Source: DOZZ01 sp963792655 (GTDB taxonomy: Bacteria; Acidobacteriota; Terriglobia; Bryobacterales; Bryobacteraceae). Taken from it: a DNA stretch of 64,000 bases. Made by a program: the position numbers and the translations under genes. Below the pieces are notes generated by a model that had not been told where the DNA came from, ran no database searches, and was given only the letters and a program-made list of their open reading frames with translations. Within the stretch, counting starts at the first letter, position 1; each line of letters opens with the position of its first letter. Of the stretch, positions 1-8,128 are shown one piece after another. Location: the NCBI GenBank assembly GCA_963792655.1, contig CAWBWU010000003.1, positions 558,001 to 622,000 on the forward strand, written 5' to 3'.

Positions 1-1143
1 CCGTCTCTTGACGTGCACTGTGCATCCCGTGGCCAGCGCGCCGATCAGAGCAAAGTGCAGTGCAATTACTGCGGGATCGCGCAACGGGTAATCGAAAAGG
101 CTGTGCACGAAGATAGCGCTTGGCCCGAGCGCCCAGGGGCAGCGCACGCCGCGCCAGAATGTCCAGCCGGCAAGCGCCGCAACAAAAAGCGCAAACGGGA
201 TGCCGCCCTCGGCTGCCCACTGTGCCCAGTCGTCGTGCGCTTCGTTCGCGAACAGAGCGCTGTCGAAATGCGCGAAGCGCGGATAGACCATCGGCCACGT
301 GCCCAGGCCGTAGCCTTGCACCGGACGCGTCGCGATCATCTCGCCTGTCGACACCAGGAGTTGCTTGCGTACGGAAGTCGACCCCGTTTCATGAAAGTGC
401 TCCCATATCGATTCCCACCCGAAGATACTCACCGCGATGATCAACAACACCGGAATCTGGATGCTCAAGAGACCCGCGCGACGAACGGAGATCCAGCCGC
501 GTGCCGCGCCAATGATCAGAATGCTGATCAGTTCGAGCGACAACATCAAAACACCGCCGCGCGACGCGCTCACCACAACGGCGCCGAACAGTGCGGCTGC
601 AACGACGCTCCACAGCCAGACGCGGCGAGGATCGAGTTGAATGCGGACCACCGCGATCGGAAAGATGAGTTCGATAAATGCGGCGAAATGGTTCTTGTAG
701 ATGAACGGACCGATCGGCTCGTGCCCCGGAATGAACCAGAACGTGAGGTCGCGTGCCGTGTAGAACTGCAGAACAGCCAGAACGGCCAGCACAACCCCGA
801 ACACCAAAACAATCGTCAAAAACAGTTCTCTTGCGCGATCGTGCCTCAAGACATTCGCGCCGAACCAGAGATAAGCCGCACTCGATGCCCACACCAGCGT
901 GGATTGCGCGGTCGTGTAGCGGCTGACGGTTATGCCGAACGCAAGTTGCGCCGCGCCCCATGTGACCAGCAGCACCACGAGCCAGAAGATACGGGGCATC
1001 ACAGCCGGAGTACGCGTAACCAGCAACTGCACGCAAAACGCAGCCATCAAAACGAGTCCGCTGATTTGGGGCAGCGCAACGGACCAATACTCGTGGGACC
1101 AGTCGATACAGGCGGCAAAGGCAAGGGCGAACGCCAGCGCCAC
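1..1143 (-). CDS. O-antigen ligase/polymerase family membrane protein (3' end outside window)
   Basis: The minus strand is open from about 1180 through the window edge and encodes a polytopic membrane protein of the Wzy/WaaL (O-antigen ligase) type. Visible are repeated hydrophobic segments, a loop with YKNHFAAFIE, a typical SRGG motif, and the large periplasmic loop containing RPVQGYGLGTW followed by HDDWAQWAAEGG and a last helix after HSLFDYPLRDP. These are characteristic of the Wzy_C domain, which joins glycan repeat units or transfers them to a lipid acceptor on the periplasmic side. The gene follows the TPR gene on the same strand with almost no gap. No ATG lies near the start; GTG at 1143 is a choice, and an upstream CTG overlapping the TPR stop is possible. 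Stop codon not seen. Confidence 0.8.
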   Translation of the reverse strand, partial: MALAFALAFAACIDWSHEYWSVALPQISGLVLMAAFCVQLLVTRTPAVMPRIFWLVVLLVTWGAAQLAFGITVSRYTTAQSTLVWASSAAYLWFGANVLRHDRARELFLTIVLVFGVVLAVLAVLQFYTARDLTFWFIPGHEPIGPFIYKNHFAAFIELIFPIAVVRIQLDPRRVWLWSVVAAALFGAVVVSASRGGVLMLSLELISILIIGAARGWISVRRAGLLSIQIPVLLIIAVSIFGWESIWEHFHETGSTSVRKQLLVSTGEMIATRPVQGYGLGTWPMVYPRFAHFDSALFANEAHDDWAQWAAEGGIPFALFVAALAGWTFWRGVRCPWALGPSAIFVHSLFDYPLRDPAVIALHFALIGALATGCTVHVKRR

Positions 1144-1178
1144 CGCCCAGGCAGTCGAGTTTCGGACAGGCGCGTCGG

Positions 1179-2435
1179 TCAGGAGATCTTCTCCAGCTTC
1201 ATGTTCGATACGCGGATCGTTCCCCGAATATGGCGCGTACCGAGCTTGCGTTGATAGCGCAGCGCGAGCTTGACCAGCTTCTGCGCGGGAACCGAGAACT
1301 CGCAAGAGGCAGTGGTGCGATCGTTACTCGAAAGCGATCCGCAGGTGGATGTCGCGTTCGAAGTGTTCGCCACGTCCGACACAGCCCACGTTAAGCCGGT
1401 ATCCGGGGGTACGTCTGCCGTCAGGTAATCGCAACTGAAGCGATACTTCGCGCCGGGAACGACGGGCAGCAGTTGGGTCAACAACTCTGCATTCTCGGCT
1501 TCGTCGCCGTCGAACTCCGTGCGGATTTCATGACCGTCCGCAAAGTACTGCGTCTGTGCTCCTTGCGCGGCGATGATGTGCCAGTCGAAGCCGCGGTTTG
1601 ACGGCTCTTTCGCAAGCGATCCGTTGGTCAGTGAAACTCCCGCGTTCGGATCAAGCCGCGCATCGGGGCGCCAAGTGTTCCAGACCTCCACCGCGCCGTC
1701 GCTATTGTTGGCCGAGAGCAATCGATCACACAGCAGCGCAGCGGTAAACGTGTCTTTCATGCGATCTTCACGCGCCACAGTGCGCCACGCCTCTAATGCC
1801 GCAGCAGGCTGGTCTTGATGAATCAGGTAACGTGCATACGCGAGGGTTACCCACGGCTTATGCGGAATCGCCAGCTTGAGAATCGTGGCCGGATCGGGCG
1901 TCACGCGCCAGCAGAGATCGAAAACCGGCTCCGGTTCATAACCCCCAGGTTCCGTCAGCGCCAGCGCACGCTGCGCGGACGCCCAGAACTTTTCGTCTCT
2001 TCCCTGCCGCAGGTAGAAGTTGGCTAGAGTCCAGGCGGGCTTGAACGTGTGATCGACTGCTTCGGCGTGCAGCAGCAGCGTCTCCGCCTTGGCGGCGTCG
2101 CCTTTGCCCTCGTAAAACATGCCCATTTGCATCCAGGGGTCAGCAAGGAGCGGTGCGCTTTGTGCCGCTTTCTCCAAAAGCTGCTGCACGCGGCTGCGCG
2201 CGGCCGGGTCGAAAGGAGACAGACGCTGCAGCATGGCAGCTTCGCGCAGCAGATAACGCGTCTGTGCGGGGGCCATCGACACCGCCCGGGCAACACTGGT
2301 GAGGTCCGGCTTACGCGCCAGGTGATCGGCAACCGACCACCGCACAAGCAAGCCGGTACAGCCGAAGCTGAACAGAATCAGCAACAGCGGTACAAGCGGG
2401 CTCCGAAAAACAGCAGGATGCGTGACAGGCGGCAA
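1179..2435 (-). CDS. Membrane-anchored tetratricopeptide repeat protein
   Basis: A 418-residue protein with one hydrophobic segment near residues 12-32, so probably inner-membrane anchored with the rest periplasmic. Residues about 60-260 form TPR-like helical pairs (for example PWMQMGMFYEGKGDAAKAE). The C-terminal third is beta-rich and resembles a carbohydrate-binding-like or jelly-roll region, but I cannot assign a family. It directly precedes the O-antigen-ligase-like gene, so a role in glycan assembly or export is plausible, by context only. The start is TTG at 2435; no ATG occurs in frame near the signal anchor. Next upstream is the tRNA-Glu gene. Confidence 0.7.
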   Translation of the reverse strand: MPPVTHPAVFRSPLVPLLLILFSFGCTGLLVRWSVADHLARKPDLTSVARAVSMAPAQTRYLLREAAMLQRLSPFDPAARSRVQQLLEKAAQSAPLLADPWMQMGMFYEGKGDAAKAETLLLHAEAVDHTFKPAWTLANFYLRQGRDEKFWASAQRALALTEPGGYEPEPVFDLCWRVTPDPATILKLAIPHKPWVTLAYARYLIHQDQPAAALEAWRTVAREDRMKDTFTAALLCDRLLSANNSDGAVEVWNTWRPDARLDPNAGVSLTNGSLAKEPSNRGFDWHIIAAQGAQTQYFADGHEIRTEFDGDEAENAELLTQLLPVVPGAKYRFSCDYLTADVPPDTGLTWAVSDVANTSNATSTCGSLSSNDRTTASCEFSVPAQKLVKLALRYQRKLGTRHIRGTIRVSNMKLEKIS

Positions 2436-2470
2436 CGAAATGCCAGTTTACATGTAGACGAGAAATTCCT

Positions 2471-2547
2471 TGGCGTCCCCAGGGGGATTCGAACCCCCGT
2501 TACCGCCGTGAAAGGGCGATGTCCTGGGCCGGCTAGACGATAGGGAC
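2471..2547 (-). tRNA. tRNA-Glu (TTC anticodon)
   Basis: On the minus strand, GTCCCTA at the 5' end pairs with TGGGGAC at the 3' end as acceptor stem. The anticodon loop CTTTCAC sits between CGCC and GGCG, giving anticodon TTC (glutamate). The T arm GGGGGTTCGAATCCCCC is complete. The 3' CCA is encoded (TGG at 2471-2473 on the plus strand). Confidence 0.95.
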
Positions 2548-2614
2548 ACAAGCCGCAGGTGATTGCGTTCTTTTACTTTATCGTCATGCGCGACCGAGGT
2601 CAACTTGGCCGGAT

Positions 2615-2630
2615 TGTGAGTTCGCTCACA
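2615..2630. promoter_or_regulatory. CRP/FNR-family-like palindromic site
   Basis: The 16-base palindrome TGTGAGTTCGCTCACA matches the classical CRP half-site pattern TGTGA-N6-TCACA perfectly. It lies 112 bases upstream of the sortase-substrate start on the plus strand and 68 bases upstream of the tRNA on the minus strand. It could be an operator for a Crp/Fnr-type regulator. A 6-bp RNA hairpin is the alternative reading. No regulator of this family is encoded in the window. Confidence 0.4.
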
Positions 2631-2741
2631 TGAGACACACGCGACCGCAAACGTTTTGGCCACGTTTTTGCATTACTACTCAGCGAGATCGATGAGCGTC
2701 CGGCCCGAGGTCGCGAGGCGCAATTTAAACAGGAGTGGAAG

Positions 2742-3491
2742 ATGAAACTTAGAAATTTGTTTACATCCGCCGGCGTGTTAGCTGCTAGCCTAACTTACCT
2801 TGCCGGAGCGGGTTTGGCACAAGGCCCCCTATACGACAAGATCATCGTTGATCTGCCGTACAAAGTTACCGTGAATGATACTGTTCTGGACCCCGGTCAC
2901 TATGTCATTCGCCAGTTTCAATCGCAAGCCCAGAGCAGCCGCATTCTACAGATCTATACCGACGGCGGCATGAAACTGAAGACTACCGTGCAGACAATTC
3001 CGGCTTTGGATAACAACACGCCGGATAGCACGAAGGTGATTCTGCATCACTACGGTTCCGATTACTACTTCGACAAGATTTGGGTAGTTGGTAAGAACTA
3101 CGGTTACGAGTTCCCGCTGCCTCCGGCCGTCAAGTCGCGCCAGAGAGAGCGCCTGGAGCCTTACACGATCGCCGCTACTTATGAAGCTGCCCCTGCGCAG
3201 ACTGCCGTAGCGTCTTCGACCGATACCACGGCCGCGACCACACAAACTCAGACTGCGGAAGCGACACCGGCTCCGGCGCCTGCTGCTGCGCCTGCCGTTG
3301 ACAATACGCCCGCTCCGGCCCCGGCAGTAATGGCTGACAACTCTGCTTCGGCTAACGCCAACTCCGGAATGAACGCCCGCCGCGCTCCCAGGCCCCGGAT
3401 GCCGCATACCGCCGATAACTGGTTTGCACTGGTACTGATCGGTGCTTTGACGACGCTGTTCGGCCTGCTGCTGCGCCGTCGCGAAGTCTAA
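2742..3491 (+). CDS. Exported sortase substrate with C-terminal MPHTA sorting signal
   Basis: A 249-residue exported protein. Residues 1-26 are a signal peptide ending near AGAGLAQ. Residues 27-145 are a compact domain, followed by a long Ala/Pro/Thr-rich linker (about 150-215). The C-terminus has the layout of a sortase sorting signal: MPHTA at residues 220-224, a hydrophobic helix (WFALVLIGALTTLFGLLL) and a basic tail RRREV. MPHTA resembles the LPxTA motif used by class D sortases, and a class D-type sortase gene follows immediately. Shine-Dalgarno AGGAG lies 5 bases upstream of the ATG. A strong terminator separates the two genes. Function of the N-terminal domain is unknown; similar domains occur repeatedly in acidobacterial exported proteins. 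Confidence 0.8.
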   Translation: MKLRNLFTSAGVLAASLTYLAGAGLAQGPLYDKIIVDLPYKVTVNDTVLDPGHYVIRQFQSQAQSSRILQIYTDGGMKLKTTVQTIPALDNNTPDSTKVILHHYGSDYYFDKIWVVGKNYGYEFPLPPAVKSRQRERLEPYTIAATYEAAPAQTAVASSTDTTAATTQTQTAEATPAPAPAAAPAVDNTPAPAPAVMADNSASANANSGMNARRAPRPRMPHTADNWFALVLIGALTTLFGLLLRRREV

Positions 3492-3525
3492 CTTAGATCA
3501 TTACACTCTCGCTTCGGCGATATCA

Positions 3526-3560
3526 TGGGTTGTCTGCGGTAAGTTACCGCAGACAACCCA
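3526..3560 (+). terminator. Rho-independent terminator after the sortase substrate gene
   Basis: A perfect inverted repeat with arms TGGGTTGTCTGCGG and CCGCAGACAACCCA around a TAAGTTA centre, followed by TTT. It lies 35 bases after the substrate stop codon and just before the sortase leader. It should attenuate read-through, so the abundant substrate would be made in excess over the enzyme. Confidence 0.75.
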
Positions 3561-3591
3561 TTTCTGTTGCCACCTATAGAGGACGAATAAC

Positions 3592-4215
3592 ATGACCATT
3601 CGCAATTACTTCTCAGCACTCCTGGTATGTGTGGGCATGATGATTGCGTACTTTGGATTTCACCACTTGTGGGTGGGCCAAGCCGCGCAGCGTCGCGCTG
3701 CCCTTCAGTGGCAACGAGAAGAGGCGGTGGTGAACGCAGCCTCCCCAACAACTCCCGCTACTCCCCGCCCGACACGCCTACTTCCTGGTGAGTCGGTCGG
3801 GCATCTTACGATTCCCCGCCTGCACGCTTCGCTGTATGTGGTGGAGGGAGCAGAAAAAGAAGATCTCGAAAACGGCCCTGGCCACGTAGTTGGGACCGCT
3901 TTGCCCGGCCCCGTCGGGAACTGCGTCATCGCAGGCCATCGCGACACCGTTTTCCGGCAGCTCAAAGATGTTCACAAAGGCGATGAGATCGTCGTCGACA
4001 CCCATCAGGCCAGCTACCACTACCGCGTAAGCGAGATGAACATCATCCTGCCGACAAATACCAAGTGCCTGATGCCCACGCCGAAAGCACAGTTGCACCT
4101 GATCACCTGTTATCCCTTCTACTTCGTGGGCAATGCGCCGAAACGCTACGTGGTCACAGCAAATTTGGAAAATGTGAAAACGGTGGCCCCCAAACCCGCT
4201 GCCCCGCCTGCTTAA
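3592..4215 (+). CDS. Class D-type sortase
   Basis: A 207-residue membrane-anchored transpeptidase. A single N-terminal hydrophobic helix spans residues 7-25, followed by a Pro-rich linker and the sortase beta-barrel from about residue 65. The catalytic residues are visible: His116 in AGHRDT, Cys173 in LITCYPF, and Arg185 in APKRYVV. The TCYPF signature and the spacing fit class D sortases, which act on LPxTA-like signals. The likely substrate is the preceding gene (MPHTA). Sortases are typical of Gram-positive bacteria; in a diderm the enzyme would act in the periplasm on an unknown acceptor. Shine-Dalgarno AGAGGA precedes the ATG. Confidence 0.9.
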   Translation: MTIRNYFSALLVCVGMMIAYFGFHHLWVGQAAQRRAALQWQREEAVVNAASPTTPATPRPTRLLPGESVGHLTIPRLHASLYVVEGAEKEDLENGPGHVVGTALPGPVGNCVIAGHRDTVFRQLKDVHKGDEIVVDTHQASYHYRVSEMNIILPTNTKCLMPTPKAQLHLITCYPFYFVGNAPKRYVVTANLENVKTVAPKPAAPPA

Positions 4216-4225
4216 AATAGGGGGA

Positions 4226-5439
4226 ATGCCCGTTACCGAAGGTTTTTACCGCATCCAGAAGCTGCCCCCTTACGTCTTCAGCGTCATGAACGAAATGAAG
4301 GCAGCAGCACGGGCAGCACAGCAGGATGTTGTGGACCTCGGGATGGGAAATCCGGATGGTTCCACGCCGCGCGCCGTCGTCGCGAAGCTTGCTGAAGCTT
4401 CACAGAATCCCTCGGAACCACCGTTATTCGATGTCGCGCGGAATCCCGCATCTCCGCGCAAGACATCGTCGAATCGTTATCGCAAGAACTACGATGTGCA
4501 CCTGGACCCCGAGACTGAAGCCATCGTCACCATCGGCGCGAAAGATGCGCTGGCGCACCTGATGTTCGCCACGGTGGGACCGGGTGACGTGGTGGTATCG
4601 CCCAATCCCGCCTACCCCATTCATCAATACGGCGTGATCATGTCGGAAGGCCACGCCTGCATGCTGCCGATGCCGGATGCCGCTACGTTTCTGAACCGGC
4701 TCGAGGATATGTACCGCACCGGGCCCGCGCCGAAGATGGTGCTGATTTCGTTCCCGCACAATCCGACAACTACGTGCGTGGATCTCGACTTCTTCAAGAG
4801 ATCTGTCGCGCTGGCGCGGCAAGCACGGCACGTATGATCATCCACGATTTCGCCTACGCCGATCTCTGCTTCGACGGCTATCGCGCGCCCAGCATTCTGC
4901 AGGTGGACGGCGCGAAAGAAGTTGCGGTCGAGATCTTCTCGCTGTCGAAGAGCTACAACATGGCGGGATGGCGCGTCGGCTTTTGCCTGGGAAATCCAAA
5001 GATGATCGCGGCACTGGCGCGCATCAAAAGCTATCTGGATTACGGCGTGTTCCAGCCGATCCAGATCGCGTCGATCATTGCGCTGCGCGAGTGCGAAGAG
5101 GATACCAAGAAGATCTGCGCGACGTATCAGCAGCGGCGTGATGTGCTGGTCGAAGGCTTGAACCGCGCTGGCTGGCATGTGGAGAAACCGCGCGGCTCAA
5201 TGTTCCTGTGGGCCCCAATCCCAGAGCCTTATCGCGCTGGGGGATCGCTCGAGTTTTCAAAGCTGCTGATGCAGAAAGCGCTGGTCGCAGTTTCGCCGGG
5301 CATCGGCTTCGGGCCGATGGGTGAAGGCTTCGTGCGTTTCGCGTTCATCGAAAACGAACATCGCCTGCGGCAGGCCACGCGTTCGATTCAACGCATGCTG
5401 CAGCAAGCCCCTGCTATTGGATCGTTACCGGCAGCTTAA
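4226..5439 (+). CDS. alaC: AlaC-like class I/II aminotransferase, reading frame broken
   Basis: A PLP-dependent fold type I aminotransferase, closest in pattern to AlaC (glutamate-pyruvate transaminase): the N-terminus has IQKLPPYVFSVMNEMK and LGMGNPDGSTP, and the PLP-lysine region is SLSKSYNMAGWRVGF. The frame is broken between 4800 and 4840: the first part ends at a TGA near 4837 and the rest continues from MIIHDFAYADLC in another frame. A stretch at 4408-4490 is also out of frame: NPRNHRYSMSRGIPHLR is encoded in the next frame and the original frame returns after VNRYRKNY. Removing one base at about 4410, 4457 and 4471, and two near 4816-4834, gives one continuous family-like protein of about 400 residues. 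I read these as sequencing insertions, but a decayed gene cannot be excluded. It starts 10 bases after the sortase gene. Confidence 0.75.
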
Positions 5440-5870
5440 CTTCGACCGTCTTGGGCGGGAAGCACGCGTTACTGTTGCAGGCCTGGTAGCGCAGCTTCCC
5501 GATCAGTGTCTCGTGTCCGGGCTCCGCTTTCGCGGACGCCTTGAACTTGGTCGTAATCGTGAAAGCTCCCGCAACAACCGAGATCGGCGTTGGGCTGAAC
5601 GCGTACTTCTCCATTGACGGCACCGGGTAAGTGGTCGTCACCGCTTCGAGCGGACCCGGCTGCCAGGTGATGGTCAGCGGAATCAGGTTCGGTTCGCTGG
5701 GCGTGTGGCTATTCGCGTGGAAGCCCTCGTTCAAGGTAGCCGTGACTTTCGCGGTCGCGGTCTGGCCCTTTCTTAACGATGAGCAGGTCTGGCGGCTTCA
5801 CCGCCAAAGAGGGACTCTGGGCGAAGCAGACTGGCAGGAGCGATGTCCAAAGCGCTGCTGCGGCGAACAT
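5414..5870 (-). CDS. DsbD N-terminal-domain-like exported protein, frame broken
   Basis: A small exported protein whose C-terminal part (LTITWQPG, FSPTPISVVAG, LRYQACNSNACFPP) matches the immunoglobulin-like N-terminal domain of thiol:disulfide interchange protein DsbD, including a Cys pair in ACNSNAC. The first part, with a signal peptide (MFAAAALWTSLLPVCFAQ), is in a different frame. One extra G at about 5765-5768 (AAAGGGCCAG) explains the break: removing it joins IVKKG to QTATAKV. It follows a TlpA-like thioredoxin on the same strand, so a periplasmic thiol-redox pair is likely. The membrane and thioredoxin domains of full DsbD are absent. An alternative ATG exists at 5903. The 3' end overlaps the convergent aminotransferase by 26 bases. 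Confidence 0.65.
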
Positions 5871-6411
5871 CTGCTTTTTGCGCAAGTAGTTGGTCGATGA
5901 CATTTTCGAAATCCTTTTTGGTCGGCGCGCCAATGTGGGTAGAAGCAATGCGGCCCTGACGATCGATCAGGAACGTAGTCGGCAGTGCTTCCAGGCCACC
6001 GTAGCTATCCGCTGTACGGTCGTCGCCGAGCAACACGCGATAGTTCACTTTCATCTCGCTCACGAACGGGCGGATGGCAGTCCAGCCGTCTTCGTCCATA
6101 GAAACGCCCAGCACCTCGAAGCCCTGACTTTTCTTCTCGTGTTCGAAGTCGACAAACCAGGGGATTTCGAGCTTGCACGGCCCGCACCAGGTCGCCCAGA
6201 AATTGAGCAGCACCACTTTGCCGGCGTAGTCGGCCAGATGAACTTCGTGACCGTCGGCGTCTTTGAGCGCAAAGTCAGGCGCCTTCTGCCGCTTCGATTC
6301 GGTCTTCGCTCCCTCAGCATGCGTGCGCGACGGAGTACAAGCCGTATATCCGGCGAGGCATCCGACGGCGACGATGAGCGTGGTCTGCAGAATTTCGCGA
6401 AGTTTAAGCAC
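5773..6411 (-). CDS. TlpA/ResA-like periplasmic thioredoxin
   Basis: A 212-residue thiol-disulfide oxidoreductase. The N-terminus is hydrophobic with a Cys in VAVGC or YTAC that could be lipidated. The thioredoxin fold starts near APDFALKDADG, with active site ATWCGPCKLEIP and the cis-Pro region LPTTFLID. Family members reduce cytochrome c apoproteins or other exported thiols. The normal family end is near FENVIDQLLAQK; the reading frame continues 35 more residues, overlapping the DsbD-N-like gene, so the tail may be an artefact of an indel. Start GTG at 6411. Confidence 0.8.
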   Translation of the reverse strand: MLKLREILQTTLIVAVGCLAGYTACTPSRTHAEGAKTESKRQKAPDFALKDADGHEVHLADYAGKVVLLNFWATWCGPCKLEIPWFVDFEHEKKSQGFEVLGVSMDEDGWTAIRPFVSEMKVNYRVLLGDDRTADSYGGLEALPTTFLIDRQGRIASTHIGAPTKKDFENVIDQLLAQKADVRRSSALDIAPASLLRPESLFGGEAARPAHR

Positions 6412-6430
6412 AGGTGTCTAGCTGTTTTGA

Positions 6431-6955
6431 TTATACCGGCAGGTTTCGGTTGCTAAACGTTTTATCCCACCAGTGTTTGCGCTGCATGCGCCATGCGACA
6501 GGGAGCGTGAATTCAGCATGCCGTGCGCCGTGCCAGCGCCAGGCCCCGGTGTCGCAGAAGCTCTCGCACAGGTAACTGCGCCAACGCGCGCCATTGAACT
6601 TGGCCCTCTGTTGAAGCAGGTCCTGCTTGCGCCACTCCGAAGACCAACCCAACTCGCCCGGTGCGCGCGCGGCAAACTCGTCGCGGATCAGACACTCGAA
6701 TTCAAAGCGCAGTTTATTCCCCAGCCGAGGCCAGACAAAATGCAGAATTTCATGACGCAGGATGCGCTGTAGCTCGCGGGGCGTCCGGAGCAAACAGCTA
6801 TCAAGAACGATGCGCCGCTTACGAATAAAACTGCCGGCGTGCACCTCAGAACCTCGCGCCTGCCCTGAAAGCAGTTTCCCCCGGCAGATGGTGAGCGCCG
6901 GCTGGAAGACTACTTCAATCGGCTGCCCAACCAGCGGCAACTCCGCGCCCTGCAC
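6431..6955 (-). CDS. Small hypothetical protein with zincin-like HExxH motif
   Basis: A 174-residue protein with RHEILHF at about residues 67-73, an HExxH zinc-metallopeptidase-type motif, and a second conserved-looking region near GARWRSYLCESFCDTGAW. The rest is basic and soluble. Resemblance is to short SprT/putative metallopeptidase-like proteins; no family can be named with confidence. It starts with GTG directly after the stop codon of the upstream gene (6956), so the two are co-translated. Confidence 0.55.
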   Translation of the reverse strand: MQGAELPLVGQPIEVVFQPALTICRGKLLSGQARGSEVHAGSFIRKRRIVLDSCLLRTPRELQRILRHEILHFVWPRLGNKLRFEFECLIRDEFAARAPGELGWSSEWRKQDLLQQRAKFNGARWRSYLCESFCDTGAWRWHGARHAEFTLPVAWRMQRKHWWDKTFSNRNLPV

Positions 6956-7465
6956 TTATTTGCCTTGCAGGTCCGCTACCGCGTGGCCGGTCATATCTTC
7001 CAGATGCAAGTGAACAGACTTGCGGCGCTCCACGTCAGCAAAAGGGATCGCGATGCGGAAGGCCGTCATGCGATCGAGCGTCTGGCTTGCCGGGATGCGA
7101 TCCTGTTCGCGTAAAACGGGGTTGAACTTTTCACCGAGCAACTTATAAAACTCGAACATACGGTCAACGTCGGCGGCCGCAATCGGGACCCCGGAAACTA
7201 TGCTTCCGTCGGCCGCTTCCATCTCGAGAGACATGCTGCGCAAGGTCAGGGGAAATGTGGAGGTGTTCGTGAGCCGGAAGTCGACAACCATCACCGAAGA
7301 CGATTCATCCATTTGCGCTACGCGAACTTTCAAGATCGATCCGCGAAACTCCAAATGTGCGCCGCGCTGCTGATAAAACACCCAGCCGACCACCGCCGCG
7401 ACGATCAGCACTCCAATGCCTAAACCCGTAGCCAGGCTGCGGTTAATCACGATTACACTGATCAT
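6956..7465 (-). CDS. Single-pass membrane protein of unknown function
   Basis: A 170-residue protein with one N-terminal membrane helix (about residues 10-30, LATGLGIGVLIVAAVVGWVF) and an extracytoplasmic beta-rich domain (FRGSILKVRVAQ, VMVVDFRLTNTSTFPLTL). That layout resembles DUF4352/LEA-like immunoglobulin folds, but I cannot assign it. It is transcribed away from the ACT gene: its ATG (7463-7465) and the GTG of that gene (7469) are only three bases apart. The zincin-motif gene follows without a gap. Confidence 0.6.
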   Translation of the reverse strand: MISVIVINRSLATGLGIGVLIVAAVVGWVFYQQRGAHLEFRGSILKVRVAQMDESSSVMVVDFRLTNTSTFPLTLRSMSLEMEAADGSIVSGVPIAAADVDRMFEFYKLLGEKFNPVLREQDRIPASQTLDRMTAFRIAIPFADVERRKSVHLHLEDMTGHAVADLQGK

Positions 7466-7468
7466 AAC

Positions 7469-8125
7469 GTGAACAGTGAAAAGCTTGGCCTGGTTGTGCA
7501 CGCCAGAGCCGGTCTAGGCGTGCTGCACCAACTAACGGGCGTAATTGCGCAGCATCAGGGCGATATCTTGTCCGTCGCGATATTAGACCAGACGAGTCAG
7601 GAAGCGCGCGTTTACTTTGAAGTCGAGGCGCCGCACGCGGCCGAGATGATCGCAGAGTTGCGAGCGCTCTCCATCGTGCACTACTGCGAAGCCGTGAAGA
7701 GCCTGGAAAAGATTTATGGCAAGCGCATCATCATCATGGGCGGCGGCGCGCAAGTCGGGCAAGTGGCCATCGGAGCTGTGTCCGAAGCCGACCGGCACAA
7801 TATCCGCGGCGAGCACATTTCCATAGACACCATCCCGCTCGTCGGCGAGCAGACGTTAGCGGATGCGGTGCGGGCAGTAGCTCGATTACCGCGAGCGAAA
7901 GCGCTGGTGCTCGCGGGCTCGATTATGGGAGGGGACATTGAAGCGGCGGTTCGTGAGGTGCGCGCCAAAGGACTGCTGGTGATCAGTTTGAATATGGCCG
8001 GCAGCGTACCGGACGCCGCCGACCTGGTGGTGACGGATCCGGTACAGGCCGGAGTGATGGCCGTCATGGCAGTTGCCGAGACGGCTAAGTTCACAATCGA
8101 GCGGTTGAAGCGGAGGGTGTTCTAG
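7469..8125 (+). CDS. ACT-domain protein (DUF5612-like)
   Basis: A 218-residue cytoplasmic protein. Residues 1-75 form an ACT ligand-binding domain (LGLVVHARAGLGVLHQLTGVI, then VYFEVEAPHAAEM). Residues 85-218 match the Rossmann-like DUF5612 part known mainly from archaeal ACT proteins (IIIMGGGAQVGQVAIGAVSEADRHN; VLAGSIMGGDIEAAV; ISLNMAGSVPDAADLVV). It probably senses a small metabolite, perhaps an amino acid; the target is unknown. Start is GTG, just three bases from the divergent membrane-protein start. Confidence 0.75.
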   Translation: MNSEKLGLVVHARAGLGVLHQLTGVIAQHQGDILSVAILDQTSQEARVYFEVEAPHAAEMIAELRALSIVHYCEAVKSLEKIYGKRIIIMGGGAQVGQVAIGAVSEADRHNIRGEHISIDTIPLVGEQTLADAVRAVARLPRAKALVLAGSIMGGDIEAAVREVRAKGLLVISLNMAGSVPDAADLVVTDPVQAGVMAVMAVAETAKFTIERLKRRVF

Positions 8126-8128
8126 TTC

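Noticed and set aside
13..1254. Long plus-strand open frame at the window start
   Set aside because: It is Arg/Gln/His-rich with no family-like sequence and lies antisense to a clear O-antigen-ligase-like membrane protein.
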